A stretch of DNA of 56,176 nt from Sperchopsis tessellata (taxonomy: Eukaryota > Arthropoda > Insecta > Coleoptera > Hydrophilidae), in contig JAWQRN010000013.1 in NCBI GenBank assembly GCA_033557685.1, positions 1-56,176 on the forward strand. The letters run 5' to 3'. The translations under genes were made by a program, and so were the position numbers. The notes under the pieces were generated by a model that saw only the letters and a program-made list of their open reading frames with translations, did no database searches and had not been told where the DNA came from. Below, piece by piece: positions 24,901 through 39,900 of this stretch; the first letter of the stretch is position 1; each line of letters opens with the position of its first letter.

Positions 24901-27900
24901 GAGGGAACTAGCGACATGTACACGGGCCATGTTACAAATAGTCAAAGGGCTCCTAACTATCACCGTCAGGGAAGAAACAGTTTGAAATAATCTGATAAGA
25001 TATCTGAAAGAAAATATGAAATTGGTTATAAATAAGCAGATTAATTAAGGTTTAAAAAATTTAATTTAAAAAAACATCCACACTTTACTGGATTAGAACC
25101 CAAAACCTCTTGTCACGCAAAAAGAGGTTTCTACCCACAAGATCAAACAGTTTGCGCTGGCTAATTAAATGTGATATATACTTAAACTTGATAATTCATA
25201 ATATATTGTTCTTGAAGTATATCATGAATTAGTAAAAATTTGGCATTAATGGATCCGCATGTCTATTTTGTAATTAACTATCCAAAAAATGTATACGGTA
25301 TATATAAGATATAAGTAAATATAAAATTTCCCATTACACTTCTTATCACTACTACAGCATCTATAAACCCCATAGATTGCAAACTTTCAGTATTACTTTG
25401 CATCTCCAGAAGAACCTTTAATATGTAAATGTTCAACCATGTGTTCAAAAGTGCGACGACACAACTCTTAGTTATTAATTTTGTACTTGAGTGATAATTC
25501 ATCCTAACTAATCAGCAAATTAAAAAACAGCTTACCTCTTTCTATACTTATATCTTTTTTGTTATTAATCTTTTTTTTTCAGGAATATCTCAATGTACTT
25601 AATGAATTCCGCACTGCCTTGCCATCTCGCTTGCCTCACATTGAACCTCTTTCATCTCAAGAATCACCAGTACGCAATGAAGTTTCTCTAGTCACTCAAC
25701 AGTACCGCGATCTTTTACACCGAGCGAACAACTTATCTGATCGTCTCTCAGGTGTTGGTGGTCGTCAACGTGAATACAATGATGCTGTTGATAAAGCCAG
25801 ACAATGGCTCCGTGAAGCAGAACCAAAAGCACACAAAATCCTTAATGAACCAATTGCAGGAGATCCTAAATCTGTGGAGGACCAGCTTAACAAGGCCAAG
25901 ACCCTCAATAATGAATTTGTAGCAAACGGTAGACTCATCGATAATGCCAAACATGCTACTGAGTCACTATTAAAATCATTGGAAGGCCAAATTTCACCTA
26001 ATGAAATCACTCGTTTAGAACAACCAGTCATTGAACTTGAACAGAAATATATTCAACTACGTGATGCCCTTGCAGATCGTTGCCAAGAACTAGACATAGC
26101 CTTGGTACAATCTCAAGGAGTACAAGATGCTTTAGACGGTATAGTTTCATGGTTAACATCAGCAGAAAATCAATTTAAGAACATTCAGAGACCTGCTTCT
26201 CTAATAAAGGAACGTCTCGAGGAGCAACTCCATGAACACCGAGTGTACCAATCAGATATTGACACTCATATTTCGTCAATTGATTCTGTTAATCTTTCTG
26301 CTCATGAATTAATATCTTGCACTAGTAATGCACGTATTGCCAAGAAAATTGAAACTAAATTAAATGATGTAAAATCAAGGTTTGAAAAATTGCTAGAACG
26401 TACACAAAAACGTGGAGAGTTCCTTGAAGATGTTTACCAAAATCTGACCATCTTCGTAACATCATCTACACACTTTGAACAGTGGTCATCTACCATTTTA
26501 GAGATGATTGAATCGAGGGAATTCTCAAAACTGGCTATTGAAGAATATTCAATTCGAATGAAAGAAATTAGCAAGAATCGTGATGAAAAGAGAGCCTTGT
26601 TTGATGAAACTATTAAGGGTGGTAAGGATCTAGTCAACAAACGTGATGTTACTGATACAGCCCCCGTTAGAGACAAAATTAAAGCTATGGAGAACCAATG
26701 GAGAGACCTCAATAGTCTTTTAGATGAGAAACAAAAACTTACAAAACAACGTTCTGAACAACTTAGTGCCTACGAAGCATTACGTGATCAAGTCAATGAT
26801 TGGTTAAGTAGGGTGGAAACCAAAGTCGTTCGTTTGGAAAGTGTAGCCATTGAAATCGAAATTTTGAAGAAGCAAAGTGATGAACTCAAACCTCTTGCAA
26901 AAGAATACAGAGATTATTCTTTAACTATCGATAAAGTTAATGATATTGGAAATATGTATGACGCCCTTATTCGTGGTGATAGACCTGACTCTCCAAGCAG
27001 ACGAAGGTCTCAAGTATATAGTCCAACAAAACGCACAACACCAAGTCCATGTAAGTTTTCATTATTTCTTTAATTCCTGTAATACCATACACTATTACCA
27101 CTTGTCATTTGAACTTCAGTCATGATGATCATAATATTGTAGTAGTCCATGAAAGAATATGTATATTTATTCTTGGTCTTATCTTGACAGTGTCAATGGT
27201 ATAAAAGATTGAAGCAGGAGATTTATATGTGCATAATTTTATTTGTAATTAAATCTTGATTATTATGTTTTTAGTACGTCGCCCATCTCAAGATGGAAGA
27301 TCACCTTCACCAACAAAGAGTCTCAGCATTCAATCACCTTTGTCTCCTAGTGGATCCAGTGGTTTCTCATCTCGTCGTTCTAGTCAAGATGGCTTCCACC
27401 TAGAAGAACTTTCACCAGTTCAGCAACAATTGTCTGAAATTAATAACAGATACTCTCTATTAGGTGTTAAAATTAGTGACAGACAATCAGAAATTGATTC
27501 CATTCGTGAAGAACTCAAGAAACAATTGGACAACCTCAAGACTTTAGGATCATTCCTAGACAAAGTACAACGCCAACTACCCAAAGATGTTGTTCCAAAC
27601 ACTAAAGAGGAAGCTGACAAAATCAATAAACAACTCAGACAAATTTTGGAAGAAATGTATGAAAAACAGTCTCTTCTTGATTCTACTAAGAGTCAGGTGA
27701 AAGATCTGTTGAGACGCAAACCAGGAGCATTAGGAGCTGATGCTCTTAATGATGAACTTGAAGATGTTATGTCCCACTGGAAGAGCATATATGATAGATG
27801 TAAAGACAGAATGAGGTTCATGGAAGATATGAAAGAGTTCCTCGATACTCATGACTCATTGGCTTTATGGTTGGGCGCTAAAGACCGCATGATGACAGTC

Positions 27901-30900
27901 TTAGGACCTATTTCAAGTGATTCACGTATGGTCCAATCTCAAGTCCAGCAAGTACAAGTGCTGCGTGAAGAATTCCGTAGTCAGCAACCACAGTTGAAAC
28001 ATCTTATTGATGTAGGAGACTCGGTTCTGAGTGCTCTTGATCCTCATTCGCCAGATGGACAAAAGATCAACAATAAACTTGCCAGCATCCAAAAGAAATG
28101 GGCTGATTTGTTAGGTAAGACTTCTTTAGAATTTATAAGTGGCTCAATCTCGTAATTGAGAAATTATATCATATTTTTTATTATTCTTTTTGGTTTGAAT
28201 TCCTCACGCATTTTCTATTATCAGCTTCTTATCAAGTATATTTGTTGAATGAACTTTCTCCTTGTTAAATGACTATTTAATCTGAGCCTCACTATAATAG
28301 GTATTTACTATAAAGAAAGTTCTTTTCTTATGTCACCAAATCACCCCCAATCATTATATTGAATCTAACATTTTTGAGACTACTTACATAAGAATTCATT
28401 GTTTATTTTTCTTTTTAGGAAAATTGGAAGAACGTGCAGATTCCCTTGGAGCTGCTGCAGATACAAGCAGAGAATTCGATGCTCAGCTAACACGACTAAG
28501 AGATGCCTTACAAGGTATTTCAGACAACTTAGATGAACTACCACTTGAAAAAGATCCAGAAGAACAATTACGCAAGATAGAAAATCTAGAAAGACAACTT
28601 GAAGGACAAAGACCATTGCTGGCTGATTTAGAAGCTGCAGGCGCCCAACTCTGTGAAGTTTTAAGCGATCCAGCATCACGAGCTGATATTCAAGCAAAAT
28701 TGGCTTCCATTGGTCGTCAATATAATGCCCTCCAAAAGAAATTGGACCATAGGAAAGCAGAAATCGAAGGATCTCTCAGAGATGGAAGACAATTCGAAGC
28801 ATCTTGTGCTAAAACTCTGGGCTGGCTTTCTGATGAACTAGGAAACATCTCAGAACGCTTGTTAATATCTGCCGATCGTGACATTTTAGAACAACAATTA
28901 GCCCATCATGAACCTGTTTACAGAGATGTTTTAGCTCGTGAACATGAAGTCATTATGTTACTCAACAAAGGAAGAGATATGCTTGCACGTAATAATCGCA
29001 ATGATACACGAAATTTACAAAGAGATCTTGACAAAATACAACAGCAGTGGGATAAACTTAGAAAAGAAACTGTTGACAGACAAACTAGGCTCCAAACTTG
29101 TATGGAACATTGCCGCAAGTACTACCGTACTCTTGAAACATTCTTGCCATGGTTGCGACAAGCTGAAGACAAACTTGACACACTTAAACCATCATCCTTT
29201 AAACGCAAGCACATGGATAAACAACTCAAAGAATTGCAAGTATTCCGTAATGAAGTTTGGAAACGATCTGGAGAATATGAAAACACTAAGTCTCTTGGTG
29301 ATTCCTTCCTCTCAGCCTGTGATATTGATAAAGATGTTGTTAAACATGAACTCGCCAACTTGAAAGAAAGGTGGGATAAACTCAATAATGATCTGATTGC
29401 AAGAACACAAGCTTTAGAAGATCAATCTCGTCGCCTGGGAGATTTCAACGAGAATCTTCGTGATTTACAACATGGTTTAGAAAGATGTGAAGATAAGTTA
29501 GCATCACACGATGCTCTCGGTGGAGCAGCTCGGGATCCAAAATTGTTGGACCGCATTAAGAATCTCCGTGAAGAGGCAGCTAATCTTAAGAAACCACTAC
29601 AGGTATGTTTTTTTTTTTAAAGTAAAGATTTTCTACTACATTACAGTAAAAAGTGTATAACATAATAATTAATTATTCTATTTTAGGGTGTTCGTCAACA
29701 AGCCACTGATCTTGTAAATGAAGCTGCAGAAAATAGCATTGATGCTCATCATCTTGTTGATGAAGTAGATAGCATAGGAGACAGAATCAATGATCTCCAA
29801 TCAAAATTAGATGACCGTTGCTCAGAATTACAATCAGCGGCTACTGCAGTAACTCAATTTAATGATCAAGTTAAAGGACTGACCCAAGACTTGTCTGGCT
29901 TGGAATCTGAACTTGATGGAATGAAGGCACCTGCACGTGATATCAAGACTGTTAGAGTTCAAATTGAGGATGTTAATAAGCTTCTTGGTAAAATCAATAG
30001 AGCTTCTGATAATGTCAGTGATGCAATCCACGCTGGTGAAAGATTAGTTGATAGTGGATTTGCTCCTGATACCGTACAAACTAGAGAACAAGTAGACAAC
30101 TTAAGAAAACAACTAGGTAAATTGGAAGACCGTGCCCGTGGCAGAGAAACAGATCTTGAAAATGTTCTTAAGAAACTTGAAGACTTCTACATGGTCCATT
30201 CAGCTGTAGTTAATGACATACAAGATGCATCTGAGCAAGTAAGAAAGTTGAAACCTGTGGGCTCAGAAGTTGATGCAATTAGAGCTCAACAACAAGACTT
30301 CAAGAAATTCAGAGTTAGCATCATAGAACCACTTGGAAAGAATGTAGATGAATGTAACCGTGCTGGACAAGGATTGATACAATCAGCTGCATCTGGAATT
30401 AACACAGCTAATCTTGAGAAAGATCTTGAAAAGATGAATGACCGTTGGAATGATCTTAAAGAAAGAATTAATGATCGTGAAAGAAGATTGGATGTTGCTT
30501 TACTTCAATCTGGCAAATTCCAAGAAGCTCTTGATGGACTTGCTAAATGGTTAACTGACACAGAAGAACTTGTGGCTAATCAAAAACCACCATCTGCTGA
30601 TTACAAGGTAGTTAAGGCACAATTGCAAGAGCAGAAGTTCTTGAAGAAAATGTTACTCGATCGTCAGAACTCAATGTCATCTTTGTTCTCTATGGGTAGT
30701 GAAATTGCAAAAGAAGCAGACCCACCAGAACGCAAAGCTATTGAAAAACAACTTAAGAACCTCATGGGCAGATTTGATGCACTCACTGAAAATGCACAGC
30801 AAAGAACATTAGACTTAGAGCAAGCCATGAAGGTGGCTAAAGAATTCCAAGACAAATTAGTTCCCCTCCAAGACTGGTTAGATCGCAGTGAACGTAAAGT

Positions 30901-33900
30901 TAAGGATATGGAACTTATTCCAACAGATGAGGAAAAGATTCAACAAAGAATTCGGGAACATGACATTTTACACAGTGATATCCTCAATAAGAAACCTGAC
31001 TTTAGTGAACTTACAGACATTGCTTCACATTTGATGTCTCTTGTAGGTGAAGATGAAGCAACAGGCCTTGCGGATAAACTCCAAGAAGTTACCGATCGCT
31101 ATGGAACTCTTGTGGATGCTAGTGACCAAATTGGCCAATTACTAACAGCCTCTAGGCAAGGTTTGAGACATCTTGTTCTCACTTACCAAGATCTTGCTGC
31201 TTGGATGGACGATATGGAACGCAGACTTACCCGTTACAAAGTACTTGCTGTCCATTATGACAAATTATTAGAGCAAATGGATGACTTAACCAACCTTACT
31301 GAAGATATAGCGACTCGTCAACAAGATGTTGACAGCACTGTTGATTCAGGAGTAGAATTAATGAGACACATTTCATCTGATGAAGCTCTTCAACTTAAAG
31401 ATAAGTTAGATTCCCTTCAACGACGTTATAATGAACTAACATCTAGAGGTGCAGATCTCCTCAAGCATGCCCAACAAATGTTACCACTTGTTCAACAATT
31501 CCACAACAATCACAACCGCCTTGTTGAATGGATGCAAGGTGCTGAAAGTATTCTTCAATCAGCTGAGCCACATGAAGGTGACATTGCTCGGCTTGAAGTA
31601 GACTTACAAGAATATAGACCTATTTTGGAAGCGATTAACTTATTAGGACCTCAACTCTGCCAGGCAAGTCCTGGTGAAGGAGCAGCTACAATTGAAGGCC
31701 TTGTTACTAGAGACAACAGAAGGTTTGATGCCATAGCTGAACAAATTCAGCGCAGAGCTGAACGTATCCATTTGGGCAAGCAAAGAGCTCTTGAAGTTAC
31801 CAGTGACATCGATGAGTTATTAGAATGGTTCAGAGATGTAGAGAATCAAATCCGTGATGCTGAAAAACCTTCGGCTGAACCTGATTTGATTAGAGTGCAA
31901 CTTAAAGAACACAAAGCGCTCAATGATGATATTTCTAGTCAAAAAGGAAGAGTTCGTGATGTGTTGTCAACAGCTAAGAAAGTCCTTCGTGAAAGTCCTC
32001 CAAGTGAAGATACCAGTGTTATTAGGGAGAAAATGGAAGATTTACGTGAAACCATGGATACTGTATCAGCCTTAAGTTCAGATAGGTTAGGCATCTTAGA
32101 ACAAGCTCTACCACTTGCCGAACATTTCCACGATACCCATAGTGTACTATCCCACTGGTTGTCCGATATGGAAGAACAAGTTTCTATGTTGTCTATGCCA
32201 GCTTTGCGTCCTGACCTCATTGCTCAGCAACAAGACCGAAATGAAATGTTTGTTCAGTCCATTAATGAACATAAACCACTTGTTGATAAACTAAACAAAA
32301 CAGGTGAAGCCCTTATTAGATTGTGTAATGATGAAGATGGCGGAAAAATACAAGAGTTTATTGAAAGTGATAACAGTAGGTACAATGCCCTGCGATTGGA
32401 ATTGCGGGAACGCCAACAAGCACTTGAGCAAGCTCTGCAAGAAAGCTCACAGTTCTCTGATAAACTTGAAGGTATGTTGAGAGCCTTATCAAATACAGCA
32501 GACCAAGTTAATAGCCTCGACCCAATATCAGCCCATCCACCTAAAATCCGTGACCAAATTGATGACAATGAAGCTCTTATCGGAGATCTTGATAAACGAA
32601 AAGAAGCATATGCTGCTGTTAGACGTGCAGCTGATGATGTAATAAATAAAGCAGGCAATCGTGCAGATCCAGCTATTAAAGACATCAAACGTAAACTGGA
32701 TAAACTTAAGAACTTGTGGGATGATGTACAAAAAGCCACCGGAACGCGTGGCAAATCTTTAGATAAGGCTTTAGAAGCTGCCGAGAAATTCTGGAAGGAA
32801 CTCCAAAGTGTTATGGCAACATTAAGAGACTTGGAAGATTCCCTCAGTAGTCAAGAACCAGCTGCAGTTGAACCTAAAGCTATTCAGAAACAACAAGTAG
32901 CTTTACAAGAAATCAGATACGAAATTGATCAAACCAAACCAGAAGTAGACCAAGTACGTGCTTCTGGACAAGAATTGATGAAATTGGTTGGAGAACCCGA
33001 TAAACCAGAGGTCAAGAAACACATTGAAGACCTTGATAATGCCTGGGATAACATCACTGCCCTATTTGCCAAACGTGAAGAAAATCTTATTGATGCCATG
33101 GAGAAAGCAATGGAATTCCATGAAACACTACAGGTACGTTTCTCGGTTAAGTTTTAACTATTTTAAATTTTATGTATCATTCAACTCTTATATAAAATAT
33201 TTGATTTGAAAACTTTCACACTACAACAATTATTTTAAAATATTTTTCAGAATCTATTGGAATTTTTGGTGAAGGCTGAAGAAAAATTTTTGGCTATGGG
33301 ACCACTTGGCTCAGATATTGAGGCTGTCAAAAGACAGATTGAACAACTTAAAAAATTCAAGGCGGAAGTTGATCCTCATATGGTTAAAGTTGAAGCTTTG
33401 AATAGGTTCGTAGTAGATGCAAATACTTTATTTAAAAATGTACAAAATTATATCTTTTTAAATTTACAGGACAACTTTCATTTCCATTTGCACATACTAT
33501 ATATAGCTTAACTTAAAATATTGATTGGCAATTTGTTTCCAAAATTTACATTTTTAAATGGAACATTAAATAAAATTGAGTCTTACCTATTAAATATTCT
33601 ATTCTTCATCAATATGATATATAAAATAGATTAGATGATGTGGAGCACTATAAAGAAACTTATTTTGAAAAATTTTGATAATCACCATGTATATATAGTG
33701 CTGATTTCATATTCATTTACTTATACAAGATATAGACAATATTTCAAAAACTAAACTAAAACAACAAATAAAATCTTTTTTTTTTAAATGGAAATTAACT
33801 ACAATTTTTTTGAATCAAAACAAAAAGTACAATGAGAAGAAATATTGTCTAGAACTTGTTGATAAATTTCGTTCAATTTTGTCTTTGTACACTCTTGTAT

Positions 33901-36900
33901 CATGTGATTTGTCTCATCTACATTTGTGAAATATCCTCAACACACAATACTAACTTACTGTTTTTGTTTATTTTCTATTTTTCTCGCACTGGACGACAGG
34001 AGTCTTATAAGGCAAGATAACTATCTATGAGTGTTTTTGCCAATGCAGTTGCCTTATGTGTTAACGCCAATTGTTTGCATGCTTTTTTAAAAATATATGT
34101 ATTCTTTTTTTTTGTAACTTTTGCAATTAAATGTTAGTGCAGTGCATTGTGGTTTCTTCTTTTTTTTTAATGTAATATATTTAATTTAATTATTATTACC
34201 TACTGATTAAATGTTTGCATTTTGTATTTTATTGTATGGTTTGACAAACCAAAAATAATATCAAAATTAAATAAATCTGAAATCTGAGGAATTTTTAAAC
34301 TGTATTATAAAATCTTAATCTTTAAATTTAGATATTTCTTTAAATTATACAAGAATGATGAAAGGTATTAACTTTTTTCTTGAAGAAACTGGTGACATTT
34401 TTCGTTCTACATTTAAGTATTCTTAAATATAAATGAACATGGATACTGTATAAATTTAGAGGTTGAGACGGAAAATTGTATCTAAACTAGACAATTTTTT
34501 TAACTAAAAATAATGATAAAATGCAAGTATTTTCTTATTTTGGTAATTGCTTTGTTTATATCTGCAAGTTAAATAGTTGTAAAATTATTTAGTTTGTTCA
34601 AATCAATATAATGGCCTTGATCAACAAAATGTACATAAAAATGCATAGATCATTTTGTAAAAATAAGAGGAATGTAAATAAAATGCATGATTATATAATG
34701 GAATGCAATGCACTCGTAACAATGGTAAGAACTATGTGTGTCTATTTGCTTTATGCTACGCTTCTGCATGTTAATATGTGCAAGATACAAAGCATACGTT
34801 TTTCCAAATGCTTTGTACATTGTAAAAAATAACCAAAAACAGATTAACTGACAAATTACATAACTTTTAGGCAAGCACAAGAACTCACAGAAAGAACATC
34901 AGCTGATCAAGCTGCGGCCATAAAGGAACCTCTTCTAGCTGTCAACAGAAGATGGGACGATCTGCTGAGAGGAATAGTAGAACGCCAACGTCAACTAGAA
35001 AACGCTTTGTTGCGTCTTGGTCAATTCCAACATGCTCTTAATGAGTTATTGGTCTGGATCAAGAAGACCGACAGAACTTTGGATGAGCTTAAACCAGTTG
35101 CTGGTGATCCACAAATCCTCGAGGTAGAACTTGCCAAACTCAAAGTGTTGATTAATGATATTCAGGCTCATCAAACCAGTGTGGATACACTCAATGATGC
35201 TGGAAGACAAATTATCGAAAGTGGAGCAGGTACGTCTTTTAGGCTTAACAATTCTGTTTTATGTAGATAAGATTAGAGGAGTCCTAATTCTGTTTAGAGA
35301 ATAATTGCCCGCTCTGTGTGTTTGTAAATTTTTTGGGCATTCAAATTTTCTATACTCTTGATTTTTTGCTTATTAGTTTATGTAACCAGGGTTACATTTG
35401 AAACTTACATTTATGACTTCTTCAAACTCTCTTTCGTTTTTTTTTATATTTGGATTTTTATTTTTCTTTTTGTTTATCTTCATCCTAGTGTTCTTGCTTC
35501 CTAAATTTTTCATGCCATTCTTTCTGGTTCCATCCTTTTAATGTGTCTGTACCATCTCAGTTGCATCTGTTGGATGGTCTCTGTAATAAGTCTTGTTTTC
35601 AATTTTTACTATGTTTTTACTCTATTTTCCATAAAAATCTCATTTCCATACTCTGCAGTTTGCTCTTATGTCTGTCTATTAGAGTCTATGACATATGAAG
35701 CATATGTTATAACTGGTGTAAATATAGTCTTGAATATGGTGTCTTTGGTTTCTGTAGGGATTTCCTGCTTTTCCAAAAAGTTCCTTCTCAGCGCATTGAA
35801 GAGTCTTCCCGCCACTGCATTTCTCTCATTTAGCTCTACATCGTCTTATTTATGACTGTCCCCAGATACTTAAAATTTGCCACCTGTTGTAAACCCGTCA
35901 TCTTTACTCATAACTGTATAGTCTGTATGGCTCGATGCCAGAATCATGGTTTTAGATTTCACGGTGTTCATTATCATGTTCCATCTCTCCAATTCCTCTT
36001 CATACACGTTCATGTTGTGCTGTAAGTCCCTCTCAGTCTTTCCTAATACAACCATGTTATCTACGAAAAGCAGTTCACTATATTCGATCCTTGCCAATCT
36101 CCTATTTTAAAGACAGAAAAATCTCACTGTTGCTTGCAGTACTTCACCATCTTAATCATTATTACCGAAACAGTAAAGGACTAAGAATACATTTCTGTCG
36201 CGACCTACTGTTTCACAAACTCCCTTGGCTCTTCGTGTCTTGTTCTCATATAGCTCCTATATTTCAATTACATAGTATGCAATACTTCAACTAGCCTCCT
36301 TCTCACTCCTCTCCTTTCCAGTATAGCCCTTACGTCCTTTTCTCACTTCATTGAAGGCTTTCTCCAAATCCAAAAAGGATTGATGCACCTATCCTCCGAC
36401 TTTCACTATTTTTTCATCTGTTTTAAGACAAAAATCAAGTCCCGTGCACTGCGTCTTGCTCTGAAACCACGTTGAGCATTGTCAAACTGTTCCTCCACTA
36501 CCCTTCTTCGTCGTGCTTCCATTATTCTGGCAAAAACTTTCTCAGGAACACTTCGCAAATGAAATATCCCTGTAATTTTCAAAGGTCTTTTTGTCCCCTT
36601 TTTTAAAGATGAGTATAAATACGGCCACCTGCCAATATTCAGGTATATTTTTTCCTCTAATTATATTGTTGAATTGTCCCAAGATCCTTCTTCCTGTCTC
36701 CTCCACAAACAACCATTTCTGGTATAATACCGTCCCAGTGCTTTAGCTATTATAAGCCCTTAAATAAAACTGAATATTCTGTCTCAATGAAAACATTATT
36801 TCAAAATTACCATCGTTGTACCCTAGTGGTCCCATTTGGCACCCCTACTTTTAAATATTTATATAAATGGTCAACTCGATGAAGCACCTGGGTGTAATAA

Positions 36901-39900
36901 CTCATATTTTACTAAAAAATTTTACACTTTGTTAACTTAACATTAATTTTATAGCAAGACACCATGAGAATCTTCTGTTTTTGTTCCATTTTTATATATG
37001 AATAAATAAACTACTCATATGAATGTTGTTTCCGGGTGAAACCGTGTAGAGGCTCTGATAAGTGCCGATGTTTCGTCCACTATTGCAAGGGATATTTTCA
37101 GAGCAGTGAATTCATTTGTTGAAATAACATCACTCGCCTTGAAGATGTCCTTAGCAACAGTGGACGAAACAGTGGCACTTATCAGAGCTTCTACACGGTT
37201 TCCACATGGAAGTATATTACATTTAAAACTCTAAATTTATAATAAGATAGTATAGTAATATTTCTTTTTTTTTTTCATTAGATGAAGCTTCTGTCACGCA
37301 AGAAAAATTGAACACGCTTAACTACCAATGGAGAGGCCTCATGCAAAAGGCAGCTGATAGACAACGGGAATTGGAAGATGCTCTTAATGAGGCTCAAAGA
37401 TTCCATGCTGAAATCCAAGATCTTCTCAGTTGGTTAGGTGATGTTGATGGTGTTATTGCTGCCAGTAAACCAGTTGGTGGTTTACCAGAAACTGCTAGTG
37501 AACAACTTGAAAGATTCATGGAAGTTTACAATGAATTAGAAGAGAACAGACCAAAGGTTGAGACTGTTTTGGCTCAAGGTCAAGAATATCTTAAGAGAGG
37601 TATGTAGCCCTAAAATTTGATAAGATATTTTGTTTTAATTTGAACTCATGTTTGGTATACACAGGTCTTAGAAAACATGTGACATCCTTCAATGAGAGAA
37701 AATAACTTATCATAACATTTGTTAGACTCTTATATCCTATAATTAACTCAAGGGGCTCTAAAAATCTGCTATTATTATATTTAATTTTACCATTTTTACA
37801 ATACAAATTCTAGACTCACTTCATTTTGTAGGTTCAAATGCTGCCTCCAATCTACAGCATAATTTGAGAACACTGAAACAGCGTTGGGACTCTGTAACAG
37901 CTAGAGCCAACGACAAGAAGATTAAACTCGAAATTGCACTTAAGGAAGCCACAGAGTTTCATGAAGCTCTCCAAGCCTTTGTGGATTGGTTAACGAATGC
38001 CGAAAAACTACTGTCAAATCTCAAACCTGTATCCAGAGTTTTGGATACCATCCAATCTCAAATTGAAGAACACAAGCTCTTCCAGAAGGACGTCAGTGCC
38101 CACAGAGAAATAATGATTAACCTCGATAAGAAGGGAACACACCTAAAATACTTCAGCCAAAAACAAGACGTCATTCTCATCAAGAACTTATTGATCAGTG
38201 TACAGCATCGCTGGGAAAGAGTAGCTTCCAAATCAGCTGAGAGAACTCGTGCTCTTGATCTGGGATACAAAGAAGCCAGGGAATTTCATGACTCATGGTC
38301 TGGATTAATGACTTGGTTAGAAGAGACCGAAGAGTCTTTGGATGAACTAACTGAAAATGTTGGTAATGACCCAGATAAAATCAAACAACGGTTGGCCAAA
38401 CACCAAGAATTCCAACGAGCACTTTCAGGAAAACAAGGTACTTATGATAACACCATGAAGATGGGCAAACATCTGAAAGAGAAGGCTCCTAAGAATGACG
38501 AGCCTACTATAAAACAAATGATGATCGAATTGAAGAATAAATGGACTGCAGTGTGCAGTAAGAGTGTGGATCGTCAAAGAAAATTGGAGGAAGCTTTATT
38601 GTATTCTGGGCAATTCAAAGATGCTATTGCTGCTTTGTTGCTCTGGCTTAAGAAAGTTGAAAAAGAACTTTCGGAAGACAAACCAGTTCATGGTGATTTA
38701 GATACTGTAAATCATTTAGTTGATCAACATCATAGATTCGAGAAAGATTTGGAAGCAAGAAATGTACAAATGGAACAAGTAATGAGGACTGGCAATGAAC
38801 TACAAATGAAAGCTAGCAACACTGATGCGACCATAATTAGGGGTCAACTTAATGAACTTACAGAGATTTGGGAAACGGTTTCAAGACTTACCCACCACAA
38901 GTCTTCAAGATTGGAAGAAGCTTTACGTGAAGCTGAAAGACTACATAAATCTGTACATATGCTTCTTGATTGGTTGTCTGATGCCGAAAGGAAACTTAGA
39001 TTTGTTGGTAAGTATTTTTGTATTCCATTTTTAAATCCATATTAGTACTCTTCTATATGCATTTTTCAACAAATGATCAAAGATAATTTGTCTCATATTC
39101 TTATTTATTTCAAATTTTATTTTCTCTATATAATAGGTCTCCTACATGTTAACCCTTTGTATCCAATTATTCAGTAAAAGTGATTATTTTCCTTTTACCT
39201 TAACTCCTTATTACTATTACTTACTGATATTTTTCCAAAGCCTGTGTAGATGATTGTATTTTTTTATGCTTTCACTTTGAAATTTTATTAAAGGTAACAC
39301 ACCAGAAGATGAGGCATCAGCCTACGCACAAATGGAAGAGCTAGAAAAGTTCAGACGAGAACTCCGTGAAAAGGAACCAGAAAAGGACAACACTTTAGAT
39401 CTTGCCCACAATGTACTAACTAGAGCTCATCCCGATGCTGTAAATGTAATAAAACAATGGATAACCGTCATCCAATCTCGCTGGGAGGAAGTATCCCAAT
39501 GGGCTCAACAACGTTACCAAAAACTTTCCACTCATATGCAGTCACTCAGAGATCTTGACGATTGCTTAGAAGAACTGTTAGCTTGGTTGTTAGGTTTGGA
39601 AAATACCTTATTAGCTTTGAAACAAGAAGAACTGCCAATGAGCATTCCTGCTACTGAGCAACTCATCACAGACCACAAGGAATTCATGGAAAATACGCAG
39701 AAACGCCAAATGGAAGTCGATAGAGTTTGTAAGGCTAAACAAGTCAAAGTCGCTGCAGCTCCTAAAGACCCAAGGAAATTTTCAAAGAACAAAACACCCA
39801 TGTAAGTAACGGAGCCAAAATGTTTTCTGATGAGTAGTCTTTTTTTGTCATTGAGATTTGTTAAATGTGTAATAATGTTGGGACTTCTATAGTTAAGTAG

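Larger units (their letters stand above)
35230..37281 (+). other. shot intron (2.1 kb) carrying a LINE remnant and a fold-back repeat
   Basis: Donor GTACGT, acceptor TTTTTTTTTCATTAG. About 1.4 kb of it is a minus-strand LINE remnant (35280-36740), followed by a palindromic element at 37041-37202. The rest is AT-rich with nothing recognisable. Confidence 0.88.

Noticed and set aside
37041..37202. Hammerhead ribozyme in the fold-back element
   Set aside because: CTGATAA and GTTTC strings occur, but in the wrong order and strand for a catalytic core.
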